Below, piece after piece: positions 1 to 7,014 of a stretch of DNA of 47,383 bases. A program made the translations under genes and the position numbers. The notes under the pieces are model-generated. The model was not told the DNA's origin. It saw nothing but the letters and a program-made list of their open reading frames with translations, and ran no database searches. This DNA comes from Nanobdellota archaeon (GTDB taxonomy: Archaea; Nanobdellota; Nanobdellia; Pacearchaeales; GW2011-AR1), in assembly GCA_030647965.1 (NCBI GenBank), contig JAUSIT010000007.1:1-47383 (forward strand). The letters are read 5' to 3'. Positions within the stretch are counted from its first letter, which is position 1. Every line of letters starts with the position of its first letter.

Positions 1-602
1 AGAACATTTTTATCTTTTTTTCCAATCTCCCTTAGCATCCAACCAACAGCCTTATGGATTAAGTCATGCTTGTCATTTATTAAAATTTCAGCAATTTTTA
101 TACTGTCCTGAAGCTGCTTTTCTCTAATAAAACTAAAAGTAGAAATAATTGCAATTCTTTTTTCCCATAAATGTTCTGACTTTGCAAGTTTGTAAAGAAT
201 ATCTCTGTTTTTATCAATCAGATAGTTTCCAATAATATTAGGGGAAGATAAATCAACTAAATCCCAGTTATTTATATTTTTAGTATTTTTTAAGTAAAAA
301 TCAAATATTTCTTTTTTTTCGTTCTCAGATTTTTGCTTTTCAGCTATTTTATATTTTTCAACAAGAATAATTAATGCAACTAATCTTTTTTCATGAATTT
401 TTGAATTTAATAATTCCTGCAAGTCATTTAAACTTAAATCAATAAATTTTTTTGCAGTTTTTCTTTGCTCAGGAACAACTATGCCTAAAAAAATATCACC
501 TTCTCCATACTGGCCTTTTCCTGTTTTGAAAAATCCTTGTAGGATTTTTGCTTTTTCAGGATTTGCTTTGTCTTGAAGTTCTTTTTTTAATTCATTTATC
601 AT
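1..602 (-). CDS. DNA alkylation repair protein, AlkD-like (3' part cut by window edge)
   Basis: Reading the minus strand from the ATG at 602 gives an open frame of 200 codons that runs off the window. It begins MINELKKELQDKANPEKA and contains TGKGQYGEGDIFLGI near the N-terminus and NINNWDLVDLSSPNIIG further on, then HDLIHKAVGWMLREIGKKD. These are hallmarks of the AlkD/HEAT-like DNA alkylation repair family, DNA glycosylases that excise bulky or positively charged alkylated bases. AlkD proteins are usually about 220-240 aa, so only the last 20-40 residues should be missing. The family call rests on recognised sequence pattern; activity is inferred. A TATA-like stretch divergent with the next gene lies around 615-640. 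Confidence 0.8.
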   Translation of the reverse strand, partial: MINELKKELQDKANPEKAKILQGFFKTGKGQYGEGDIFLGIVVPEQRKTAKKFIDLSLNDLQELLNSKIHEKRLVALIILVEKYKIAEKQKSENEKKEIFDFYLKNTKNINNWDLVDLSSPNIIGNYLIDKNRDILYKLAKSEHLWEKRIAIISTFSFIREKQLQDSIKIAEILINDKHDLIHKAVGWMLREIGKKDKNV

Positions 603-653
603 TATCCTTTATTGCATAGAAATTTATAAATGATTCTTACACACTAAATTAAA

Positions 654-1304
654 ATGTCTATTCAAAATATCCCTAATTCAAAAATTAAATCTTTGTTTAT
701 CCAATATCAAAAAGGAATAAGTAATTTAGAAAAGAGGGCAGTTATGGATGGTGCAAAAGAAATGATTGATTTAGCAAATGCTAAACCCATTAGAATTGTT
801 AATCTTGGGGAAAATTTAGATTATATTCAAGGAGGGCAAAACACTAGCAAGAATAATTTTCAACTTAATGCTAACACTATGATTAATAAATTATCTTTTG
901 AATCTCAGAAAGATATCGCTAAATATAATAAAAGTCATTATAATTTGATTGTTCTTAATTCTGATATTTATTCAGGGAATAACGACTTTATTTTGGGTTT
1001 GGCTATGGGAGGTATAGGAACTATTCTTTCAACTTACCGATTTCAAAAATTCTATGAAAAGGGAAAATATGAATGCATTAAAACAGAAACAATGCATGAA
1101 TTAGGCCATGTCTTTGGATTAATAGCCGATTCAAGAAAAGATAATATTGAAATGAATCTTGGGAAACATTGCACAAATAAATGTATAATGAGACAAGGAA
1201 TAACACTCCCCGATGATTGGATAGAAATATCTAAGGACAGATTAAAATATGGGGCTTTCTGTCCTGAATGTTCAAGAGATTTAAAAAAATATTTTGAAAA
1301 ATAA
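654..1304 (+). CDS. Archaemetzincin-like zinc protease
   Basis: 216-aa protein with a zincin core HELGH at residues 148-152 (HExxHxxG) followed by H172-C173, C177, M179 and a late C203-x2-C206 pair. Archaemetzincins (family M54) carry HExxHxxGxxH followed by a Cys-x4-Cys-x-Met and a final CxxC that bind a second zinc. Here the third His is not at the usual spacing (Ala instead) but about 14 residues later, so the loop between the HExxH helix and the Cys site is lengthened. No signal peptide, so a cytoplasmic peptidase is inferred. The box ATTTATAAATG at about 621-632 puts the ATG at 654 on a leaderless transcript. Substrates are unknown. Confidence 0.75.
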   Translation: MSIQNIPNSKIKSLFIQYQKGISNLEKRAVMDGAKEMIDLANAKPIRIVNLGENLDYIQGGQNTSKNNFQLNANTMINKLSFESQKDIAKYNKSHYNLIVLNSDIYSGNNDFILGLAMGGIGTILSTYRFQKFYEKGKYECIKTETMHELGHVFGLIADSRKDNIEMNLGKHCTNKCIMRQGITLPDDWIEISKDRLKYGAFCPECSRDLKKYFEK

Positions 1305-1305
1305 A

Positions 1306-1674
1306 TTAAATTGAGTCTTCAAGATTATTTATTTTCTTATTTCTAAAAGTTATTTTATCAATTGCTACTGCAAGTCCTGCCCCGGTAGCATATGCTAAAA
1401 AGTCTTTTGGGTCAAAAGTTCCACCATACCATCCTAGCCCCTGTGCAATTTCAAATGCAGAGCATCCAAGAAATACATAAGAAGCATTTACTAATTTATT
1501 CTTACCTAATGGATTATTAGCTAGTTTAGCTAAGAAATATGTTCCAAGGGGCAGAGTAATGTCATGGCCATAGCTATGCACAATATTTTCCATCGCACCA
1601 TGATATTCTTTTGAATAGTTTGAACCAATTACAGAGGCTACCCAATATAGTCCGCTAATTATGTCATTTTTCAT
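1306..1674 (-). CDS. Small predicted membrane protein, function unknown
   Basis: 122 aa, ending 1 base after the convergent protease gene. It has weakly hydrophobic segments near residues 5-17, 60-75 and 85-108, with the motif FDPKDFLAYATGAGLA in the last one. An acidic residue pair followed by AYxxG is reminiscent of VanZ-like or DUF2809-type small membrane proteins, but the match is too weak to name it. The box TTTAAAAG at about 1698-1705 fits a leaderless start at 1674. Confidence 0.6.
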   Translation of the reverse strand: MKNDIISGLYWVASVIGSNYSKEYHGAMENIVHSYGHDITLPLGTYFLAKLANNPLGKNKLVNASYVFLGCSAFEIAQGLGWYGGTFDPKDFLAYATGAGLAVAIDKITFRNKKINNLEDSI

Positions 1675-1776
1675 AAATATTACTTAGTAATAGTACTTTT
1701 AAATCTTTTTATTTGTTACTACTTATAAAAGACATCTAATCAAAAGATTTATAAATAAGGCCCCCATTAGATATTC

Positions 1777-2835
1777 ATGGGAAAGAAAAAAAAGTGGTTG
1801 GAAGAGGAAGTATGTTTAGATTATTCTCCATTAGATTTTGAGGAAAAACCAGAGCTTAATGATTTAATTTTTAGAAAATCTCCTTATAATTTAGATATTT
1901 ATTCAAGGATAGATGATTTGAAGTCTTTTGCAGTTCTTGGTTTAGATATTAAACTTCCAAGTCAAAATGATTTAAAAATAATTGAAGTAAATGGAATTCA
2001 AACAGGTATGAATGGATTTCAAGAAGCAGGAGTTCAATTAGAAGATGGTTTAGATTTGTTAAACTTTACAGAAAATCCTTGTGAAGAAGCACTAAAAAGA
2101 CATATTCAAAGTTTAGGTGAAATTCCTATTAATTTTATTTCAAAAAAGTTAAGACAATTAGGAGAAGACCCCTATCGTTTTGAATTAGAAGGAACTAAGG
2201 ACAAACCTATTTTTTATGAGGTGCTTAAAGATATTCATCCTGGCTGGGATTCAAGATATGGAAATCATGCTAAAATTTTAAAAAATATAGAACTTATACT
2301 TAAAGACAAATTAAAAACAGATTTTTTCTTTAATAATTGCAGACATTTAAAATCAAAGACTTATGAATATAATCCTGAAGAATACCAAAAATTAATAACT
2401 CTTGAAAAACCAAAATTTGTTGTAATAAAACCTTATGATGGTGCAAGAGGAGAAAATGTTGAAATATTTTCAGCAGATTCAAAACTAGAACAAAGACCTG
2501 TTTATTCTTTTGATTTAGTTGCAGAATCATTTGTTCATTCAAAACCAATACTTTCAAAAACAGATAATAAATATCACGATGGCTGCATGAGGTATGTAGT
2601 ATTTGCAGAAGAAGATAAAAAAGGAGAAATAACATTTAATCATTTTGGAGGTTATTGGAGACTTTGTCCTAGCCCCATTTCAAATTCATTAGATATTGAT
2701 GCTATGAGGGCAAATCTTGCACAAGGAGCAATTCCTGAAAAAGTTAGCAAAGAAGATTTAAGTTTTGTAAGAAAAACAATAGATAGTCAATTGCCTATTT
2801 TTTATAAAAACTTAGTTGAAAAACAACCCCAATAA
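1777..2835 (+). CDS. ATP-grasp domain protein, orphan
   Basis: 352-aa soluble protein. The segment KFVVIKPYDGARGENVEIF (about residues 213-231) is the lysine-containing strand plus glycine-rich loop of an ATP-grasp fold, resembling the glutathione synthetase/RimK group. Residues 70-90 (DLKIIEVNGIQTGMNGF) supply a second E-x-N motif of the sort that binds Mg-ATP. ATP-grasp enzymes join a carboxylate to an amine or thiol through an acyl-phosphate. No partner gene points to the substrate: the neighbours are an aspartate kinase (convergent) and a membrane protein. TATA box ATTTATAAATAAG at 1748-1760, leaderless start. Fold assignment fairly secure, function unknown. Confidence 0.7.
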   Translation: MGKKKKWLEEEVCLDYSPLDFEEKPELNDLIFRKSPYNLDIYSRIDDLKSFAVLGLDIKLPSQNDLKIIEVNGIQTGMNGFQEAGVQLEDGLDLLNFTENPCEEALKRHIQSLGEIPINFISKKLRQLGEDPYRFELEGTKDKPIFYEVLKDIHPGWDSRYGNHAKILKNIELILKDKLKTDFFFNNCRHLKSKTYEYNPEEYQKLITLEKPKFVVIKPYDGARGENVEIFSADSKLEQRPVYSFDLVAESFVHSKPILSKTDNKYHDGCMRYVVFAEEDKKGEITFNHFGGYWRLCPSPISNSLDIDAMRANLAQGAIPEKVSKEDLSFVRKTIDSQLPIFYKNLVEKQPQ

Positions 2836-2853
2836 AAATTCACTAATTATTTT

Positions 2854-4200
2854 TCAATCTTCTTTTAAATAAGAATATTTATCAAATAAAGAGTTCATTG
2901 CCTTTGCCCGATCATTATTATCTATACCATACATAATACAACTTTCATCAGAACCTTGAGATATTGCTTTTATATTGACCTCTGCTTTTGCAAGAGTTGA
3001 TAATATATCTGCAGCCATTCCCCTATTTCCTTTAAGCCCCTTTCCAGCAACAACTAATAATCCAAGATTATATTGAAAATCAATTTTTGAATGACCTAAT
3101 AATTTTTTAAAATCATTTAAAATATAATGCGGGTCATGCCTTTCTAATTTTTTTTGATTAATCATTATAGAAATATTATCAACAACTCCCGGCATGATTT
3201 CATAAGGTATTTTTCTTTCTTTTAATTTTCCTAATAAATCATGTCCAATTCCAAGCATATCATTTAATCCTGTTTTTCTTATATCAAAAGAAACAAATCC
3301 ATTTTGATATGCAATACCTATAATTGGTTTTTTCCTATCACATATTCTTTCACTTACTACAAATGTTCCTTCATTAGGATATTCAAATGTATTTCTTATG
3401 TGTGTAAGAATTCCTTTTTCTTCTAAAGGAAGTATTGACTCTGAATGAAATATGCCGAATCCAGAATAAGACAAATCTCTAAGTTCGCTAAATGTTAAGT
3501 CATTTATTTTTGCAGGTATTATTGGGGACACTATTTCAGGATTTGCAGTTCGAACTGCACTGTCTGTAAAATTTTCATATAATTTTGCCTCTAATGAAGC
3601 AGCAATATAAGCTCCTGTTAAATCAGAACCCCCTCTTTCAAATGTTGCAATATTTCCTTGTTTTGTTATTCCATAAAAGCCAGGAACAACAGTTAGTCGT
3701 TTTACTTTTCCTAATCTTTTTTGAATCATTTTTTCTGATTTTGGCAGTATTTTTGCTTCCCCATAATCTGAAGATACTAAAAAAAGTTCTGTTGCATCAA
3801 CAAAATCTGCATCAAGTTTTCTTGCTAAATTCCTTGCATTTTCTCTTTCTCCAGCATATGCTTTAAAAAAATCTTCAAATGCTTTTTTAGATAAATCTGC
3901 TTGGGCGAACTCACCAATTTCCCTATTAAATTCCATTGTAGAAACATCAGGATATATTTTATTGTAAATCCTAGACATTATAGGAATTATTTCAGGGTCT
4001 CTTGTTTCAGAATATTTAATTGCTAAATCAGTAATTTTTTTGCAGGTTTTATCATTTTTATTTGCAGGAGAAATTCCTGGAGCAGAAAGAACAATAATTT
4101 TTCTTTGAGAGTCATCACTAGATATTTTTCTAATTCTTTCTACATCTTCTGCGCAAGTTATAGAACTTCCGCCATATTTGCTAACTATTAAATCAGACAT
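2854..4200 (-). CDS. lysC: Aspartate kinase
   Basis: 448 aa. The N-terminal KYGGSSITCAEDVERI is the aspartokinase nucleotide-binding signature (K-x-GGSS), and FERGGSDLTGAYIAASLEA near residue 190 is the conserved aspartate/ATP-binding region followed by TDSAVRTANPEIV. Residues from about 300 onwards form a tandem ACT regulatory region. It phosphorylates L-aspartate to aspartyl phosphate, the entry to lysine, threonine and methionine synthesis. No other gene of that pathway is in the window, which is notable for a presumed reduced genome. TTTAAAAAACG at about 4219-4230 fits a leaderless start at the ATG. Confidence 0.9.
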   Translation of the reverse strand: MSDLIVSKYGGSSITCAEDVERIRKISSDDSQRKIIVLSAPGISPANKNDKTCKKITDLAIKYSETRDPEIIPIMSRIYNKIYPDVSTMEFNREIGEFAQADLSKKAFEDFFKAYAGERENARNLARKLDADFVDATELFLVSSDYGEAKILPKSEKMIQKRLGKVKRLTVVPGFYGITKQGNIATFERGGSDLTGAYIAASLEAKLYENFTDSAVRTANPEIVSPIIPAKINDLTFSELRDLSYSGFGIFHSESILPLEEKGILTHIRNTFEYPNEGTFVVSERICDRKKPIIGIAYQNGFVSFDIRKTGLNDMLGIGHDLLGKLKERKIPYEIMPGVVDNISIMINQKKLERHDPHYILNDFKKLLGHSKIDFQYNLGLLVVAGKGLKGNRGMAADILSTLAKAEVNIKAISQGSDESCIMYGIDNNDRAKAMNSLFDKYSYLKED

Positions 4201-4329
4201 TCTTTTGTTTAGATAAATACGTTTTTTAAAGATTTCTATAGTATAATCTTAGATTAATTATTTTCGGTAGAATTATTCAATAAGGTATTCACAATAATAT
4301 TGAAAAGATTATCTATTAATTAAAGTTAA

Positions 4330-4431
4330 TTAATCATCGCCAGATGATTCCATATATATTGCAGCAGCATATACTTTAGAATTAGTTACTTCTTCAAAGC
4401 CATTCTCTGTATTTGATTTTGCTGTGGATTC
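4330..4431 (-). other. Off-frame protein-like tail just after eL31 (possible frameshifted C-terminus)
   Basis: Directly overlapping the end of eL31, another minus-strand frame is open for 34 codons between two stops and reads EStAKSNTENGFEEV..SKVYAAAIYMESSGDD in outline. It has no start codon near its upstream end. Its composition looks more protein-like than the last 14 codons of the annotated eL31 frame. A single-base indel in the AAAA run near 4420 would join it to eL31. It may equally be chance. Confidence 0.3.
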
Positions 4432-4958
4432 TTATGCTTTTCAGTGTGCTTAGCGCTTTTTGCTTGTTCTTTTTGTGCCTTTAATCCTGCTTCAATAACT
4501 GATTTTTTATCTTCTTCTTTATCTTCTTCTTTTTTCTCATTACCTGCCCTTCCTTCTTTTATCCCTTCTTCTGCTTTTTCTTTTTTCTTTATTTCAGTTA
4601 TTTGTTTTTTATCAACTTGTTTTTTCTTTTCATCCCTCTTCATATCCCATTTTACTTTTTCAGGAATTTCTGCAAGTTTGACTTCAACAATTCCATCTCT
4701 TTTTATTGCTTTAACTTTTATTTTTACAGGTGGATTTTTTATTCCTCTGAACCAAATTTCTTGGTTTAAATATCTGTCAATTTTTACATTGCCTATATCT
4801 CTATATTCAACTTTCATATGTTTTGCAATAAATTCTTTTATAGTTCTAATTGCTTTTTTTGCTCTTTTATATCTTGGAACTTTAAGTATCTGTTTTCTTA
4901 ATGGAATAACATATTCTCTTTCAAGTTCTATTTTTGATTCTGTTTTATTTTCTGCCAT
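4386..4958 (-). CDS. rpl31e: Large ribosomal subunit protein eL31 with long charged C-terminal extension
   Basis: The first ~90 residues are eL31: LEREYVIPLRKQILKVPRYKRAKKAIRTIKEFIAKHMK and later DRYLNQEIWFRGIKNPPVKIKVKA. eL31 sits near the polypeptide exit tunnel of the 50S subunit. Archaeal eL31 is normally about 80-95 aa; this one is 190 aa because of a Lys/Glu-rich low-complexity tail from about residue 105 on. The gene overlaps the upstream orphan by 14 bases, so the two are translated from one mRNA with eS19 and eL39. The last residues may be affected by a frameshift (see 4330-4431). Confidence 0.9.
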   Translation of the reverse strand: MAENKTESKIELEREYVIPLRKQILKVPRYKRAKKAIRTIKEFIAKHMKVEYRDIGNVKIDRYLNQEIWFRGIKNPPVKIKVKAIKRDGIVEVKLAEIPEKVKWDMKRDEKKKQVDKKQITEIKKKEKAEEGIKEGRAGNEKKEEDKEEDKKSVIEAGLKAQKEQAKSAKHTEKHKNPQQNQIQRMALKK

Positions 4959-5274
4959 TGTATACTATTCGCGATATTTGTTTAATTATATCTTCTTTAT
5001 CTTTCTTTTTACATTGAACTGCAATTCCTTCTTTATACTTTTCTAATTGTCCATGTGCATTGCAGTGCTTATCTCCACCAACAACATAAATTACTGCTAA
5101 ACTTCTAAGATCTTCATATAAGTCATACGGTTTATTATCATCTCTTTCAATTAGTTTTAAAGGAAAACCAAATGAAACAGGCCCCCAAAATTCATACATG
5201 TTTCTAAACTGTATTCTAGGAGCTAAAATTAGTTTTTTATCTTCATCTTCATAATCAAAACATTTTATTGCCAT
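4945..5274 (-). CDS. Orphan protein inside ribosomal operon
   Basis: 109 aa, unrecognised. It lies 2 bases downstream of eL39 and overlaps the eL31 start by 14 bases, so it is a genuine operon member. It is rich in acidic and aromatic residues (FDYEDEDKK, NMYEFWGP) with a C-terminal half AVIYVVGGDKHCNAHGQ and IAVQCKKKDKEDIIKQI. In other archaea eS19-eL39-eL31 are followed by aIF6 and eL20/LX; this reading frame takes a position not known to me in that operon. A ribosome-associated or biogenesis role is inference from context only. Confidence 0.65.
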   Translation of the reverse strand: MAIKCFDYEDEDKKLILAPRIQFRNMYEFWGPVSFGFPLKLIERDDNKPYDLYEDLRSLAVIYVVGGDKHCNAHGQLEKYKEGIAVQCKKKDKEDIIKQISRIVYNGRK

Positions 5275-5276
5275 TT

Positions 5277-5486
5277 TTAACCTATGAAATCCTTTCTCAT
5301 TTTTCTTGGTTTAATTTTTAATCTCTTAGTTCTCCAGCTTCTTTTTACATGAGTCATAACAGAAGGATGAACTTTTTTGCCTTTTCCATATTTTTTCATA
5401 ACTGCCCAGAATGGAGCCCACTTTGTTTGATTTCCTGCTTTTTGCAAATGCTGTTTTTTACTTTTTTTATCGTGTCTGCTTGCCAT
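5277..5486 (-). CDS. rpl39e: Large ribosomal subunit protein eL39
   Basis: 69 aa, strongly basic. The region NQTKWAPFWAVMKKY and the C-terminal HVKRSWRTKRLKIKP match eL39 (classically about 51 aa, with N-x-x-x-P-x-W and R-x-W-R-R-T-K-L motifs). It lines the exit tunnel of the 50S subunit. There is an N-terminal extension of about 15 residues and a short C-terminal extension compared with the family. It is separated from eS19 by 2 bases and from the next gene by 2 bases, in the usual eS19-eL39 order. Confidence 0.88.
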   Translation of the reverse strand: MASRHDKKSKKQHLQKAGNQTKWAPFWAVMKKYGKGKKVHPSVMTHVKRSWRTKRLKIKPRKMRKDFIG

Positions 5487-5488
5487 GT

Positions 5489-5917
5489 TTATTCACTCTT
5501 TTTTTGTGTTTTAATTGAATCTAAAAATTCTTTTCCTTTTACAGTTAATCTTCTTCCGTGTTGTCCTTTTACTATTTTTTCAACAAGTTTTGCAGTTTCT
5601 GCCTGTTGCAATATTACTCTAATCATTTTTCCGCTTGATTTTCTAAATCTTGCAGGTCTTACTCCTCTATTTTTTCTTGCACCATATCTTGTTCTTAATC
5701 TATTTACCCCAACAACTCCTTGAATATAAAGCTGTCTTAAAATTGATGCGCTTCTTTTATACCAAAAATCAGGATCTTCAGGAACTCTTTGTTTTGCAAC
5801 ACCAGATTTTACAAAATAAGCCCAATCAGGAACTTTAAATTCAGGAATTTTTTTTAGCTCTTCAGCTAATACTATGTTAAAATCTTCTGGCTTTTGTAAA
5901 TATATTACTTTTGACAT
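5489..5917 (-). CDS. rps19e: Small ribosomal subunit protein eS19
   Basis: 142 aa. PDWAYFVKSGVAKQRVPEDPDFWY followed by RSASILRQLYIQGVVGVNRLRTRYGARKNRG is the classical eS19 winged-helix signature, and GRRLTVKGKEFLD is its C-terminal helix. It is a 30S head protein needed for small-subunit maturation. First gene of the eS19-eL39-orphan-eL31 operon. Unlike most genes here, its promoter (GGTTTATAAATT near 6012-6026) lies about 100 bases from the ATG, leaving a folded leader (see 5952-5987). Confidence 0.93.
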   Translation of the reverse strand: MSKVIYLQKPEDFNIVLAEELKKIPEFKVPDWAYFVKSGVAKQRVPEDPDFWYKRSASILRQLYIQGVVGVNRLRTRYGARKNRGVRPARFRKSSGKMIRVILQQAETAKLVEKIVKGQHGRRLTVKGKEFLDSIKTQKKSE

Positions 5918-5951
5918 TTTAGTTATATTACTAATTTCTAATTTATCAGGC

Positions 5952-5987
5952 GCACTTTGCAGTGCTAAATTGGTTGTTTAAAACAAC
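5952..5987 (-). promoter_or_regulatory. Folded leader of the rps19e operon
   Basis: On the minus strand, between the TATA box near 6012-6026 and the rps19e ATG at 5917, there are two hairpins. The first is GTTGTT-TTA-AACAAC at 5973-5987. The second is GCACU-GCAA-AGUGC at 5952-5965, closed by a GNRA-type tetraloop. The leader would be about 75 nt in a genome where most messages look leaderless. Ribosomal operons often autoregulate through leader structures, so a binding site for eS19 or eL31 is possible; that is inference. Confidence 0.45.
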
Positions 5988-6027
5988 ACTTTAACCTAAA
6001 GTCATAGAATATATTTAATTTATAAAC

Positions 6028-6285
6028 CTATTGTTTAATAGCTTGCTGTGCCTTTCTCCACTTTCTTATTGTGATTTTATAGCCGATCATAGTATGGCTA
6101 TAATGGACTCCAAGTTTTGCAACAAGCTCATCTGCAATTTTCTTTGCTTCTGCTTTATCTCTTGTGCTTGATTTTAATAAAGAAACTTTTATCAAATGCT
6201 CTTTTTCAAAAATCAATTTAAGCTGATTAACAAAATTATCTGTTAATCCTTTCTTTCCCATTTGTAATTGCATTACTTCTTTCAT
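6028..6285 (-). CDS. YhbY-family CRM-domain RNA-binding protein
   Basis: 85 aa covering a complete CRM (YhbY) domain. GKKGLTDNFVNQLKLIFEKEHLIKVSLLKSSTRDKAEAKKIADELVAKLG corresponds to helices and strands of the fold, although the usual GxxG loop is not obvious after MIGYKITIRK. CRM proteins bind large-subunit rRNA or pre-ribosomes. It overlaps the NFACT-R gene by 4 bases (ATGA type), so translation is coupled. Confidence 0.82.
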   Translation of the reverse strand: MKEVMQLQMGKKGLTDNFVNQLKLIFEKEHLIKVSLLKSSTRDKAEAKKIADELVAKLGVHYSHTMIGYKITIRKWRKAQQAIKQ

Positions 6286-6929
6286 GTTATATTAAAGCCA
6301 CCTGCAGGAATTGCCTGCAAAATATCTTCTAAATTTAAGTCCAATCCATACTCTTTAAACCTATCTTTAATCAAAAGAGCTGTTTTATTTTTTTCCATTT
6401 TACCAGGTGTGAGTATAATCTTCGGTATTTTTCTTTCTTTTTTCTCTATTTTCTTTTCGTATTTATTATTAAATTCTTCAATAACTTTTTCATGATAACA
6501 ATCTAATGGGACCGCTCTTATTTTTAATTGAGATTTTAAATTTTTTTGCATCATTATTATTAATTTTAATTCAACTTTTATTGTTTTAAAATCAACAACT
6601 CCAAATGTTCCAACAGGCATATTTCTTTTTTTAGTCACATCAAGCCCATAAAAAATGTTAACTTCAGCCATTTTTTTATGTAATTTCCATTGCTGAGAAA
6701 AACTTGCACAAAAAATTGCAGCTTCTTGAATTTCTTTTTTATCAATTATCTTATCTTCTGCAAAAATGCAAAAAGGGCTTCCCGGTTCTTCTGTATGGAG
6801 AATCATATTTCCTTTTCCAATAAATTTTTTTACAAGCTCTTCGTTTTGTTGTTCATTTTTGCCGCCAAAAACAAGATTATTTTTAGAAGTAAAAAACCAG
6901 CGATAGCTTGAATAATCCATCTCTTTCAT
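6282..6929 (-). CDS. Stand-alone NFACT-R domain protein
   Basis: 215 aa. YRWFFTSKNNLVFGGKNEQQNEELVKKFIGKGNMILH, then EEPGSPFCIF and EAAIFCASFSQQWKLHK, then VGTFGVVDFK match the NFACT-R (formerly DUF814) domain of RqcH/Rqc2/Tae2 proteins. Those full-length proteins (about 550-650 aa) detect stalled 50S subunits; the NFACT-N and coiled-coil parts are absent here. It is coupled to a YhbY-type rRNA-binding protein, so the pair may act on large subunits. Box AAATAAAAACTC near 6948-6959 supports the start at 6929. Confidence 0.75.
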   Translation of the reverse strand: MKEMDYSSYRWFFTSKNNLVFGGKNEQQNEELVKKFIGKGNMILHTEEPGSPFCIFAEDKIIDKKEIQEAAIFCASFSQQWKLHKKMAEVNIFYGLDVTKKRNMPVGTFGVVDFKTIKVELKLIIMMQKNLKSQLKIRAVPLDCYHEKVIEEFNNKYEKKIEKKERKIPKIILTPGKMEKNKTALLIKDRFKEYGLDLNLEDILQAIPAGGFNIT

Positions 6930-7014
6930 AGAATATAAAAAGAAAGCGAGTTTTTATTTGTTTTTGTTTGAAATTAAACTATAACTTTATAAAGAATTAA
7001 TAATTAAATATATT

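Noticed and set aside
4444-5046. 200-codon plus-strand frame opposite eL31 and the orphan gene
   Set aside because: Phe/Ser-rich composition typical of the complement of A-rich coding DNA; lies wholly opposite real genes.
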